Assembly (NCBI RefSeq): GCF_017052585.1
Contig: NZ_JAFFHZ010000001.1
Span: forward strand, 5,642,001 to 5,706,000
Direction: 5' to 3'
DNA length: 64,000 nt
Source of the DNA: Paenibacillus apiarius
GTDB lineage: Bacteria; Bacillota; Bacilli; Paenibacillales; Paenibacillaceae
The translations under genes and the position numbers were made by a program. Shown here piece after piece: positions 36,163-44,704 of the stretch. Under the pieces are notes generated by a model, which did not search any database, was not told the origin of the DNA, and worked only from the letters and a program-made list of their open reading frames with translations. Each line of letters begins with the position of its first letter. The first letter of the stretch is position 1.

Positions 36163-37902
36163 TTATGCGGAAATCTTCCAGCCGCTTGTTTTGGTCTGTA
36201 AATCCCAAAGCTTGGCGTAAAGACCTCCGTTGGCGATCAGTTCCTCATGCCGGCCCTGCTCCACGACGGCGCCTTGGTCCAGCACGATGATGTTGTCCGC
36301 CTTGACAACGGTCTTGAGCCGATGCGCGATCATGATTACCGTACGGCCTTTGATCAGGCGAGTGATCGCCTTCTGCATCTCCACCTCGTTTTCAGGGTCA
36401 AGGGAAGAGGTTGCTTCGTCCAATAAAATGACAGGAGCATTTTTGAGGATGGCGCGTGCAATCGATATACGCTGTTTTTCCCCTCCCGACAGGGTGGATC
36501 CGCCTTCGCCAACCATCGTGTCATACCCTTGCGGCAGCTTCATGATGAACTCGTGGCAGCAAGCTTCTGCAGCGGCGGCTTCGATTTCCTCCTGTGTTGC
36601 ATCCTCGCGGCCGTAGCGGATATTGTTGCGGATGGTGTCCTGGAACAAGTACACATCCTGAAACACCATGGAGATTTTTTTCATGAGCTTTTCCGGGTCC
36701 ATCTCGCGCTCGTCGCTGCCGCCGAACAGCACCTTGCCTTGTTGCGGGTCATAGAACCGGGCAATCAGACGAAGCAGCGTGCTTTTCCCGCTGCCCGAAG
36801 GGCCAACGATCGCGGTAAGCGTCCCTTCCTTCATTTCCGCGGTAACATGGTCGACCACGATGTTATGGTCGTAACCAAAGGTGACATCTTCACAGCGGAT
36901 GTCATGGTTGTCCGGCGGTTCGTTCTCTCCTGCCATAACGGGCTGTTCCAGCAGGCTTACGATGCGGCTGCCCGCCATGGCGTCATATTTAAACGCCGGC
37001 AGACGCATGATGGCAACCGATAGCGGATCAAACACATGGGTGCCCACCAGCAAAAATACGGCAAATAAAGGGACCGTGATTTCACCGTCCAAAATGAGAT
37101 AAACACCTACAATGGTAATCAAGGACATTCCTGTCTGGATAAAGGCCATTGCGACCAAAAAAAAGGGACCCAGTGCGCCTTCCAGCTTGATGCTTTCCTT
37201 CATATAACGATAAAATGCCTGCTCCAATCTTTTAAAATTTTCGCCGCGCAGATTGTAGGCCTTGATGATTTTCATGCCAAACAAGTATTCCTGCAAACAA
37301 TTTGCTTGCGCGATTTTTGCTTTAGAGTGGCTTGCGCCAAGTTTGCGTTCCAAACTGGAGACTCCCCATAGAATCAGCATGGAGATGGGGAAGCCTGCAA
37401 ACATGGCCACAGCCATTCGCCAGTCGATACACAGCAGACCCGCAAAACCCAAGATAGGAATAACAATGCCGCTTACAAGCTGCGGTAAAATATTCGTTGC
37501 CGCATTTTCGGTCTGGGTAAAATCATTCATCATGGTATGTCCCAGTTCTCCGGGATCCTTTCTCATAAAAAAGCCTAAAGGAAGCTTGCGTATATGCTCG
37601 GCCAGATTTGTCCGTCCTGCGGCAGAAGACTCGTACGCTCCCCGGTAAGTGGAGCGGTAAGACATCAGTTCACATATATAGACAAGGGCAAGGAATACAA
37701 CCATGCCTCCCCATGCGAGCCACAAGCCTTGCATATTCAGGGCTGCCCGCCCCTCAGAGTAATAAACGTAAATCATGCCCACCACCATAGCCAAGAAGCC
37801 GAACGGAAACATATTGGCCAAGTTGGCCAATACCGCCCAAAGGATGGGCTTCAGCATTTTCTTGGGGTTGCCCGCCGTGATATCGCGCAGTTGCTTCATC
37901 AT
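36163..37902 (-). CDS. YbtQ-like ABC protein (permease-ATPase fusion), siderophore locus
   Basis: A 579-residue ABC half-transporter: an N-terminal membrane domain with about six helices and a C-terminal nucleotide-binding domain. Walker A is VGPSGSGKST, the signature LSGGEKQRISIARAIL, Walker B VILLDEATSSLDPENE, and the H-loop MIAHRL. The fold is exporter-like, but close relatives YbtP and YbtQ of yersiniabactin systems import the ferric siderophore. The start ATG at 37902 overlaps the preceding gene's stop (ATGA), so the pair is co-translated and likely forms a heterodimer. It is the last gene of the five-gene transport operon. An import role is inferred from the locus, since export cannot be excluded from sequence. 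Confidence 0.85.
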   Translation of the reverse strand: MMKQLRDITAGNPKKMLKPILWAVLANLANMFPFGFLAMVVGMIYVYYSEGRAALNMQGLWLAWGGMVVFLALVYICELMSYRSTYRGAYESSAAGRTNLAEHIRKLPLGFFMRKDPGELGHTMMNDFTQTENAATNILPQLVSGIVIPILGFAGLLCIDWRMAVAMFAGFPISMLILWGVSSLERKLGASHSKAKIAQANCLQEYLFGMKIIKAYNLRGENFKRLEQAFYRYMKESIKLEGALGPFFLVAMAFIQTGMSLITIVGVYLILDGEITVPLFAVFLLVGTHVFDPLSVAIMRLPAFKYDAMAGSRIVSLLEQPVMAGENEPPDNHDIRCEDVTFGYDHNIVVDHVTAEMKEGTLTAIVGPSGSGKSTLLRLIARFYDPQQGKVLFGGSDEREMDPEKLMKKISMVFQDVYLFQDTIRNNIRYGREDATQEEIEAAAAEACCHEFIMKLPQGYDTMVGEGGSTLSGGEKQRISIARAILKNAPVILLDEATSSLDPENEVEMQKAITRLIKGRTVIMIAHRLKTVVKADNIIVLDQGAVVEQGRHEELIANGGLYAKLWDLQTKTSGWKISA

Positions 37903-39713
37903 TGCACCAATGCCTCCTTTTTCTGCAGATGATCAATTTGCCAGTCTACGGACGATGTATAAGCGTCCCACATGCTCTTATACAACCCGCCACGGGAAAG
38001 CAGCTCCGCGTGAGTGCCCGCATCGTTGATTTGCCCTTCCTTCAACACAAGAATCTGATTGGCTTCACAGATGGTTGTCAAGCGATGGGCGATGATCAGC
38101 ACTGTTTTGCCCTTGATAAGTTCCCGCAACGCAAGCTGCATCTGATATTCGTTTTCTGGATCAGCGTAGGCTGTGGCCTCGTCCAACACAAGAATGGGCG
38201 CATTTTTCAATATCGCTCTTGCTACGGACACCCGCTGTTCCTCGCCGCCTGACAGGTATACGCCGCCTTCGCCGATAAGCGTATCGTAGCCGCTCGGGAG
38301 GCGTTCGATAAACTCATGGCATTGGGCCGCCCTGGCCGCCGCATAGACTTCTTCCTTTGTCGCCTTTGGTCTGCCTGCCTGGATGTTGTTATAGAGCGTG
38401 TCTGAAAAGAGGAAGGTGTCCTGAAAAACAAAGGACATGGTCTCCATCAGCTCGTGCATGCCCATATCCCGGATATCCACACCGCCGATGGTGATGCAGC
38501 CCTTTTGCACATCCCAAAAACGGGGGATAAGCTGGGCAATGGTTGACTTTCCGGACCCGGACGGCCCCACTAGGGCGGTGATTCTCCCTTGAGGCGCAGT
38601 AAAGTTAATCTCTGTTAAAACGTCAACGCCCCCCTGGCCGCCATAAGAAAAGGAGACATTATGAAACTGAACGTCGTAGGAGGACGGCTTTTGGCAAGCT
38701 TTGGGCTCGTGTAACGTGTTTTCCTCCAGCATTGCGTCGATGCGCGCTACTCCTTCCGTAATGGTGCCCAGAGCGGATGCGAAGCTGTTGAGCTTGAAGA
38801 TCGGCGCGCTGATGCCAGGCGCCAGAACAAGGAAAAACAGAAGCGTTAGAGCAAACGCCATATTGTCCGGCTTACCGCTCAGGAAAAACAAACCTGCCGG
38901 CAGAATGAAGGTGGATAAGGAAAGTATAATTGTCTTAAAGGTAACGTAGCCGTTTTGGAAATTATCAGTGTACTTTAAGCTGAAATCACGGTATTTAATC
39001 ATGTCGTCATGAAATTTCCGGAAGGAATGAACGGTTTGCCCGAAAATTTTGATGGATGGCATCCCACGCACATACTGGATGGACGACGTATTGATATTTT
39101 CGAGCGCGTCAAAATACTCCTTCAGGCCCGCCTTCGCTTTTTTGCCGGCCATCATGGAGTATTGGGAGGCAAAACCGATCAGCATGGGGATGACACAGGC
39201 CAAGGCAAACCATATATCCAGGTAAAACATCGTACCAATCATGGCCGCAAGCATGACGGCCGTATTGATCAGATCGGGCAATTGATGGGCGATAAAGAGC
39301 TCGATTCTTTCCACGTCCAGCTCCACGATTTTTTTGATTTTCCCTGTAGCATTTTTATTGAAGTAGCCAAGAGGGAGCCTGCCTATATGATCCGACAGCT
39401 TTACCCTGATCCCATACAGGATGCGAAATGCGGCAATGTGCGAGCACATCCCCCCGACATACATAAAAAAATACCCGAAGACCACCCCTGCAACGCCCCA
39501 AGCAGCCCAACCCAATACGTACGAAGCGTCTACGGATGTAATGTCCGTCGAGTGCTTTAATAGCTCGGCCATCACGACATATACCGAGAGATAGGGAACC
39601 AGCATCAAAAATACACTTACGGTAGACAAAATCCCCGACCATACGAGAAGCGCCTTCTTTTCACCCGCGAGCTCCAAAAGTCTTGGAATGCCTTTTTCCT
39701 TTTCATTTTTCAA
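37899..39713 (-). CDS. YbtP-like ABC protein (permease-ATPase fusion), siderophore locus
   Basis: A 604-residue partner of the next ABC protein. The membrane domain (residues 1-325) has about six helices. The ATPase domain has Walker A VGPSGSGKST, signature LSGGEEQRVSVARAIL, Walker B ILVLDEATAYADPENE and the H-loop IIAHRL. The AYADPENE variant after Walker B is shared with YbtP/YbtQ-type siderophore proteins. The start appears to be a TTG at 39713: an in-frame stop lies just upstream, AAAGAG lies about nine bases before it, and no ATG exists nearby. It overlaps the ECF ATPase gene by 11 bases. Confidence 0.85.
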   Translation of the reverse strand: MKNEKEKGIPRLLELAGEKKALLVWSGILSTVSVFLMLVPYLSVYVVMAELLKHSTDITSVDASYVLGWAAWGVAGVVFGYFFMYVGGMCSHIAAFRILYGIRVKLSDHIGRLPLGYFNKNATGKIKKIVELDVERIELFIAHQLPDLINTAVMLAAMIGTMFYLDIWFALACVIPMLIGFASQYSMMAGKKAKAGLKEYFDALENINTSSIQYVRGMPSIKIFGQTVHSFRKFHDDMIKYRDFSLKYTDNFQNGYVTFKTIILSLSTFILPAGLFFLSGKPDNMAFALTLLFFLVLAPGISAPIFKLNSFASALGTITEGVARIDAMLEENTLHEPKACQKPSSYDVQFHNVSFSYGGQGGVDVLTEINFTAPQGRITALVGPSGSGKSTIAQLIPRFWDVQKGCITIGGVDIRDMGMHELMETMSFVFQDTFLFSDTLYNNIQAGRPKATKEEVYAAARAAQCHEFIERLPSGYDTLIGEGGVYLSGGEEQRVSVARAILKNAPILVLDEATAYADPENEYQMQLALRELIKGKTVLIIAHRLTTICEANQILVLKEGQINDAGTHAELLSRGGLYKSMWDAYTSSVDWQIDHLQKKEALVQ

Positions 39714-41148
39714 TAGTGTTCACTCTTTCTTGTTCATTTTTCAATTCGAGAACATGATCGCAGGCAAGCTCTGTCAGGATCGTGTCGTGCGTGATGATGA
39801 CGACGGTTTTTCCCGCCTGCGCAAGCTGTTTCGTCCATGCGGCCACGTTAAGAACGCCATCGCCGTCCAATCCGCTGGTCGGCTCGTCCAGCACGATCAG
39901 TTCCGCATCCGAACAGTAAGCCGCAGCCATGGTGACCCGCTGCTTTTCTCCGCCTGACAGGGACGCGGGGTGCCTGTCCCGAAGCTCTCTCAGATCAAAC
40001 GCGTCCATCGCTTCATAGGCTCTGAAGCGGAGCGCATCATCCAGACGCTTGCCGAGCACAATTTCATTTCCCACGCTGTCGGCATAGAGCTGGTAATCCG
40101 CATCTTGCATGACAAGATAGCTGGATGATCGTCTCTGGCCTGCAGACAGGGGGATTCCCCGGCTGTAAACCGTTCCTTTACGCTGGCGGAGGAGGCCGCA
40201 CAGAATTTTACACAGGGTAGTCTTGCCCGCTCCATTTTCACCCGTCAGCGCCGTAACGCTCCCTTTCGGGAGCGCAACGTCCACATCATGAATCCCGTCA
40301 CCGTTCTTTCTGTAGTGATAGGCAAGCTGTCGGCCCTCAAGCGCCGGCTCTGCCCGCGGTATGTCCTCTGATCTGCCCGCCGCTTCGGCCCTCGCCATAT
40401 CCGGATGGCGCAATCCGTACGGACGCACATCTTCATATGCAAGCCGGGAAAACTCATCCTTTGTCCACGTGCGGGCGATCACGCCCTTTTCCAAACAGAC
40501 AAAGGAATCGGCAACGGGCAAGAAAGGGTGCAGCCGATGCTCGCTGATGAGCAGGGTAGTGCCGATTTGCTTAAGCCTGTCCAGAATTTCAATCAAGGTT
40601 TGTGCAGCTTTATGATCCAGATTGGCGGTTGGTTCGTCCAATAACAGAAGTGGCGGTGAAAGAATGGAGGCAGCCGCAATGGCTACAAGCTGTTTCTGCC
40701 CGCTGGACAGATGATTTAGCGAACGGTCGAGCAAATGGGAAATACCGAGCCGCTTCGCCTGCTTTTCAATCCGGCCAATAATCTCATCCGGCGCGATCCC
40801 GAGATTTTCGGCTGAGAACGCTAGCTCGTCCCGGACGTTTTGCATAAAAAACTGGCTTCGGGGATCCTGGAACACGACGCCCAGCAGCCTAGTTCGTTCC
40901 TCCGGCGACAGGGCGGAGGGACTTATGCCCCCGACGCTTATCTCCCCAATGAGGCTCCCGGCATAAAAGCTTGGCGCGAGCCCGTTGACCAGACGCATAA
41001 TGGTACTCTTGCCGCAACCCGAACGGCCGCACAGTATCACGCATTCCCCGGCCTTTATACGTAAATTGATGTTTTCCACAGCAGTTTCGCTTTCGGCTAT
41101 CCCGTCTTCATTTCCATAACGGAAGGCAACGCCGTTCAGCTCAATCAT
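39703..41148 (-). CDS. ECF transporter fused ATPase (A1A2)
   Basis: A 481-residue protein with two complete ABC ATPase domains, the energising module of an energy-coupling factor transporter. Domain 1 (about residues 1-235) has CGRSGCGKST, LSSGQKQLVAIA and LLLLDEPTANLDH. Domain 2 (about 265-481) has TGENGAGKTT, LSGGEKQRVTMA and LIVLDEPTSGLD. In most Bacillota the two ATPases are separate proteins; a single fused one is typical of the dedicated group I systems. The true start is the ATG at 41148, which overlaps the T-component stop (ATGA); the longer upstream frame would run into that gene. It serves the S and T components upstream. Confidence 0.92.
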   Translation of the reverse strand: MIELNGVAFRYGNEDGIAESETAVENINLRIKAGECVILCGRSGCGKSTIMRLVNGLAPSFYAGSLIGEISVGGISPSALSPEERTRLLGVVFQDPRSQFFMQNVRDELAFSAENLGIAPDEIIGRIEKQAKRLGISHLLDRSLNHLSSGQKQLVAIAAASILSPPLLLLDEPTANLDHKAAQTLIEILDRLKQIGTTLLISEHRLHPFLPVADSFVCLEKGVIARTWTKDEFSRLAYEDVRPYGLRHPDMARAEAAGRSEDIPRAEPALEGRQLAYHYRKNGDGIHDVDVALPKGSVTALTGENGAGKTTLCKILCGLLRQRKGTVYSRGIPLSAGQRRSSSYLVMQDADYQLYADSVGNEIVLGKRLDDALRFRAYEAMDAFDLRELRDRHPASLSGGEKQRVTMAAAYCSDAELIVLDEPTSGLDGDGVLNVAAWTKQLAQAGKTVVIITHDTILTELACDHVLELKNEQERVNTIEK

Positions 41149-41828
41149 AAACCAAGACCTCCTGCCCAAAAAATGGCCGCTCCCATTAGGGCATACAGCC
41201 CCGCCGCCATGCCGTCCGCGGCTGTTAACTTTACAGGATGGATGGAGGTTCTGGCACAGCCGCACTCCAGTCCCCGCAGCTCCGCCGACGAAGCAAGCTC
41301 CGCCGACAGCTTGAGGCACCGGACGATGAGGGGCATGAAATAGCATTCATAGGCCATGGCCGGATGTATCAGAGCGCTGTACCAGCGGGGGAAGATGCCC
41401 CTTGCGCGTATGCCGTCCCGGATGGCTTTGATTTCAAGCCCCAACACAGGGAAAAAACGAAGCAGGATGCAGAGCATGACGAGAATGGATTTTGGAACAT
41501 GCATCTTTGCATAGGCACACATTAATGTGCTGGGGGAATTTGCAATCAAGGTTGTTCCTATCATGGCCATTGGAGTCATTCTTACAAATGAATAGACAAT
41601 AATGATGAAAGTTCCTAAATCATGGACTGCAAGCGTGTAGTATACCAGCCTGAGCACAATGTATATCAGGCCATATTGCAACGCTTTTATAGGCAGTCTG
41701 TTCAAGAACATATAAAGGAGACAGAGTGATGCCAATAGGTCAGTTTGAATAGGCTGAGTTAATAGGATGGATGCAATACTGGCAAACATAAGGATGATTA
41801 AGTGAGTTCTGGAATCCAAACGCATCAT
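41145..41828 (-). CDS. ECF transporter transmembrane T component
   Basis: A 227-residue membrane protein of the CbiQ/EcfT family with about five helices (TRTHLIILMFASIASILL, LPIKALQYGLIYIVLRLVYY, FIIIVYSFVRMTPMAMIGTTL). The two coupling motifs that touch the ATPases are visible as AIRDGIRARGIFPRW and ELASSAELRGLECG, with the Ala-Arg-Gly core. ATG at 41828 (or 41825) overlaps the S-component stop, so it is translated in a coupled way. The next gene overlaps its own stop. It holds the substrate-binding S subunit to the fused ATPase. Confidence 0.92.
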   Translation of the reverse strand: MMRLDSRTHLIILMFASIASILLTQPIQTDLLASLCLLYMFLNRLPIKALQYGLIYIVLRLVYYTLAVHDLGTFIIIVYSFVRMTPMAMIGTTLIANSPSTLMCAYAKMHVPKSILVMLCILLRFFPVLGLEIKAIRDGIRARGIFPRWYSALIHPAMAYECYFMPLIVRCLKLSAELASSAELRGLECGCARTSIHPVKLTAADGMAAGLYALMGAAIFWAGGLGL

Positions 41829-42445
41829 ACAAGTTTTGCCTTTTTCACATGTTTATGAAGCAGTTGATTCCCGATTGCGCATCCTGCAAGCGCGCCAACA
41901 AGGGAAATTACGCACATAAGCAGCACCATGGAAGGCGTGCCGTAATAATATAAATTTTGAGCAACCTGTTCCGCTGACATGCTCCGGCTCAGAGTTGCTT
42001 CATACTGCTGTTTGAAGAAGACAATGGGCATGACGCCGCAAAGTGAAAAGCCAATATTGAAGATACTATAGCCGATAGCGTTGCGGACCGGGTGTCTGTA
42101 TGTATGTTGTCCCCACATGGCAATCTCGCAGATGACGCCCGCTGCAACGAGCGTAACCAAGAAATACGCGTAACCGAAAGCTGTAAAGTATAAGCCTGTA
42201 ATCAAGGACGTAAAGAATAGAACCCCTCGTTTGTCAATTTTATTAGACATCACCATATATATAGGGCCATTGATTATAGCTATGATTCCTGCTCCGGCCA
42301 AATAGGATCCGGCGGGAGTCAATAGTACCGAAGTAAACATAAAACCTATCGTAAAAATGAGAATCATCACCACATTAAAGATGGAAAGTGTAATGAAATC
42401 TCTCATTTTCCATCTGTTTTGCACTGCCGCCGTCTGTGTTTGCAT
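41825..42445 (-). CDS. ECF transporter substrate-binding S component (MptD/Trep_Strep family)
   Basis: A 206-residue membrane protein with about six helices and no soluble domain, of the Trep_Strep (MptD-like) S-component family. It begins VMILIFTIGFMFTSVLLTPAGSYLAG, continues with NGPIYMVMSNKIDKRGVLFF and ends in MVLLMCVISLVGALAGCAIG. Such S components accompany ferric-siderophore loci of streptococci and clostridia, and here too it opens the transport operon. AGGAGG lies nine bases before the ATG at 42445. The ligand is unknown; a ferric siderophore or a piece of it is inferred from context. The next gene overlaps by four bases. Confidence 0.85.
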   Translation of the reverse strand: MQTQTAAVQNRWKMRDFITLSIFNVVMILIFTIGFMFTSVLLTPAGSYLAGAGIIAIINGPIYMVMSNKIDKRGVLFFTSLITGLYFTAFGYAYFLVTLVAAGVICEIAMWGQHTYRHPVRNAIGYSIFNIGFSLCGVMPIVFFKQQYEATLSRSMSAEQVAQNLYYYGTPSMVLLMCVISLVGALAGCAIGNQLLHKHVKKAKLV

Positions 42446-42520
42446 AGAAAAATTCCTCCTGATGAGCTTGCGGATTTCATAGCAAGCAAATATATTTATG
42501 TCTAGACAGCATCTTAATAG

Positions 42521-42552
42521 CCGCTGGCTCGTGTGGTCAACACAGGTTGCGG
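42521..42552. promoter_or_regulatory. Interrupted dyad between ECF operon and araC-type gene
   Basis: CCGC-7-TGTG-GTCAA-CACA-4-GCGG is an interrupted dyad in the 164-base divergent region. Its core contains GGTCAA, which on the minus strand reads TTGACC and could be the -35 of the transport operon. It is a candidate operator for the adjacent AraC-type regulator, by analogy with YbtA. Evidence is symmetry and position only. Confidence 0.3.
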
Positions 42553-42609
42553 TTATTCGTCTTTTGCGGGCATATTTTCGTCCGATCGTGGTATAAGGTG
42601 GTGAATAAA

Positions 42610-43581
42610 ATGAATGATATGATGGCTGACATGTATTCTCCTTGTTTGTTGGAGAATGGATTTTTTCCGGATTACTGCAATGAACGATGCTGCCGCGAAG
42701 GATTCTGTTTTTCCGTTTTGCCTGAGAAGGGGCAAGGACATTTCTGGGTATATTGCCATGACAACCAGTTTTCCATTTCGATTCAGAATTTTGTCTTGTA
42801 TGAGGATTTGCATATTGAATATCAGCAGCCCCAATATGTAAGCATTAATTATTATGATTCCGTATCAGGTGAAGAACTTAAGCCGTTCAAACGATTGTCT
42901 TGCAACTGCATTAAAGGGCATCTCGGCTGTGACAATCTGTATCAGGCGGTATATCATAAAAATATTCCGATTTGTTCCACCGGAATTGTGATTATGCCCG
43001 AGTATTATGAGAATTATTTAAATGCCAGATATCCTGGAGAATACGAGGATCCTCGTTCTGCTTTTATCAGCGTGGACGGTTCAACGGATTTTCCGGAGCT
43101 GGTCTTTCTTTTCAGGCAAATTAGAAATTTTCGCGGAACCGGCCTATCGGCAAAGCTCTATTACGAAGGGAAGGTAGCGGAGGCCGTCTCGCTAATCATT
43201 GAAAAAACATCGCAGCAGACATTTTCTTGTCCAATGAAAAGGTTATCCGCGCAAGATTTAGACAGCTTGGCGTCTGTTGCCGCATACATAGACGATCATT
43301 TCGCTTTTGACATTCGTTTGGATCAGTTGGCCCGGATTGCCTGTATGGGGACAACAAAGCTCAAATGCACATTTAAAGAGCTTCATAAATGCACAATTAC
43401 GGATTATATTCAGAATAGACGCATGTGTCAGGCAGAGCATTTGCTTACAAACACGGACCTGAATATCAACCAGATTGCTCAAAGTGTGGGTTATGCGAAT
43501 TCCAGTCGATTCTCTGAATTATTTCGCAAAAATATAGGAATGCTGCCGAATGAATACCGGAAACTGGCAGTATCCAAATAA
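42610..43581 (+). CDS. AraC-family regulator of the siderophore locus (YbtA-like)
   Basis: A 323-residue transcription regulator. The C-terminal AraC DNA-binding domain (about residues 225-320) has two helix-turn-helix units: FDIRLDQLARIACMGTTKLK, then LNINQIAQSVGYANSSRFSELFRKNIGMLPNEYR. The N-terminal domain is of the PchR/YbtA style in length and composition and may bind the ferric siderophore. It is unusual in having a Cys-rich opening (DYCNERCCREGFC). The ATG at 42610 has AAGGTGG at eight bases; the frame open to 42547 lacks a site. It is divergent from the transporter operon and directly before the biosynthetic genes. By analogy with PchR/YbtA it should activate uptake when the ferric siderophore is present. 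Confidence 0.9.
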   Translation: MNDMMADMYSPCLLENGFFPDYCNERCCREGFCFSVLPEKGQGHFWVYCHDNQFSISIQNFVLYEDLHIEYQQPQYVSINYYDSVSGEELKPFKRLSCNCIKGHLGCDNLYQAVYHKNIPICSTGIVIMPEYYENYLNARYPGEYEDPRSAFISVDGSTDFPELVFLFRQIRNFRGTGLSAKLYYEGKVAEAVSLIIEKTSQQTFSCPMKRLSAQDLDSLASVAAYIDDHFAFDIRLDQLARIACMGTTKLKCTFKELHKCTITDYIQNRRMCQAEHLLTNTDLNINQIAQSVGYANSSRFSELFRKNIGMLPNEYRKLAVSK

Positions 43582-43607
43582 AATTCGGGGGATCCCAAAA
43601 ACAAACG

Positions 43608-43655
43608 AAAGCACCTTTCAGAACCACTATTTATGTGGAGCGGAAGGTGCTTTTT
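43608..43655 (+). terminator. Terminator after the AraC regulator
   Basis: AAAGCACCTT and AAGGTGCTTT form a perfect 10-bp stem with a 26-base loop, followed by a T-run. It isolates the regulator from the biosynthetic operon. Confidence 0.75.
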
Positions 43656-43702
43656 CGGCATGGATCTGACTTGAGAGTCTATAAAGAATCCCCAGAAAGT
43701 CT

Positions 43703-43731
43703 TTGACAATGATATTGATAATCATTATCAT
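43703..43731 (+). promoter_or_regulatory. Promoter with overlapping Fur box, thioesterase gene
   Basis: TTGACA (43703-43708), 17 bases, TATCAT (43726-43731) form a sigma-A promoter. GATATTGATAATCATTATC at 43711-43729 matches the 19-bp Fur consensus GATAATGATAATCATTATC at 18 positions. The box covers the spacer and most of the -10, so Fur-Fe would block RNA polymerase. The gene start is 24 bases downstream. Confidence 0.85.
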
Positions 43732-43754
43732 TATTATCGTTATGAAGGAGAAAA

Positions 43755-44576
43755 ATGGATATGAAAGATGTGACATCTGTAGTGTGCTATACAAGAATTG
43801 GGGGAGTGTACATGAAACCTGCACAAACAGCCCGTCCGTGGCTGCTGACCTGTCCGGAGCCGAAAGACAAAATTCGCCTTTTCTGCTTGCCCTATGCAGG
43901 AGGAGGCGCCTCGATTTACAGGGGTTGGACAAAGTCTTTACCCGATGATGCGGGTGTGTACCCCATACAGCTTCCAGGCAGGGAAAACCGGATAGCGGAA
44001 CCGCCTCTATGTGATATGGGAGAGCTGGCGGGTGCCATCTCCGAAGCGATGGTTCCGTACTTGCAGTGCCCGTTTATCTTGTTTGGCCACAGCATGGGAG
44101 CGCGAATCGCTTTCGAACTTGCCCGGCATCTTCGAAGAAAATGGGGGATACAGCCGAACTGCCTGATCGTTTCGGGAAGCCGCGCACCGCACATACCGGA
44201 ACCAAAGCCCCTTCATCATCTTCCGGATGATGAGTTTGTGCAGGAACTGCGCCGTTTCTCAGGCACACCCGAGGCCATTTTGCAGAGTAAAGAACTGATG
44301 GGACTGTTTATTCCGCTTCTGCGTGCGGACTTTACCATTGACGAAACCTATATCTGTTCAGAGGAGGCTCCGCTAGATTGCCCGATTTCGGCATTTGGGG
44401 GTACAGAGGATAGGGAAGCGCAGCGAGAAGAGATTGAAGCATGGAAGCGCCACACCAGCTGTGACTTTACGTTTGAAATGATCGAAGGCGATCACTTTTT
44501 TCTGCAGGAGCGAAGAGATGTTCTTTTGCGATCGGTCTCGCGAATTCTTTTCCGACACTTGCAACGAATGACGTAA
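43755..44576 (+). CDS. Type II thioesterase (YbtT/GrsT-like)
   Basis: A 273-residue alpha/beta-hydrolase that edits NRPS carriers by removing wrong or stalled acyl groups. The nucleophile elbow is FGHSMGARIAFELA (Ser at residue 113). The opening LFCLPYAGGGASIYRGW is diagnostic of the TEII family, and GDHFFL holds the catalytic His. ATG at 43755 follows AAGGAG at five bases; a second in-frame ATG at 43812 (MKPAQ) would give the usual family length of about 254 and is also preceded by GGGGGAG, so either may be used. It follows the first Fur-box promoter and precedes the second, so it has its own transcript or reads through. Confidence 0.92.
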   Translation: MDMKDVTSVVCYTRIGGVYMKPAQTARPWLLTCPEPKDKIRLFCLPYAGGGASIYRGWTKSLPDDAGVYPIQLPGRENRIAEPPLCDMGELAGAISEAMVPYLQCPFILFGHSMGARIAFELARHLRRKWGIQPNCLIVSGSRAPHIPEPKPLHHLPDDEFVQELRRFSGTPEAILQSKELMGLFIPLLRADFTIDETYICSEEAPLDCPISAFGGTEDREAQREEIEAWKRHTSCDFTFEMIEGDHFFLQERRDVLLRSVSRILFRHLQRMT

Positions 44577-44615
44577 AGAAAGGAGGTTAATAAAAAAAGA
44601 GATTTTTGACTATAG

Positions 44616-44644
44616 TTGACAATGATAATGATTATCATTATCAT
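44616..44644 (+). promoter_or_regulatory. Promoter with overlapping Fur box, ligase-synthase gene
   Basis: TTGACA (44616-44621), 17 bases, TATCAT (44639-44644). GATAATGATTATCATTATC at 44624-44642 is a perfect 9-1-9 palindrome and the canonical Fur box with only its centre base different. The element parallels the one at 43703 in hexamers, spacing and box position, so the two promoters look duplicated. The gene starts 60 bases downstream. Confidence 0.9.
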
Positions 44645-44704
44645 TTATTTGTGCGTATGAAGTGCGCGCATCATCCACCCGCATTTACTTAGGAGGAGGA
44701 CAGA

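Noticed and set aside
36163..39713. The two ABC proteins as multidrug exporters
   Set aside because: By fold alone they could be exporters, but their place beside AraC, NRPS and Fur boxes and the AYADPENE motif fit the YbtP/YbtQ type better. Direction remains unproven.
44577..44600. AAAGGAGGTT just after the thioesterase stop, a strong ribosome site
   Set aside because: No start codon or open frame follows within a usable distance; the next gene has its own AGGAGGA at 44692.
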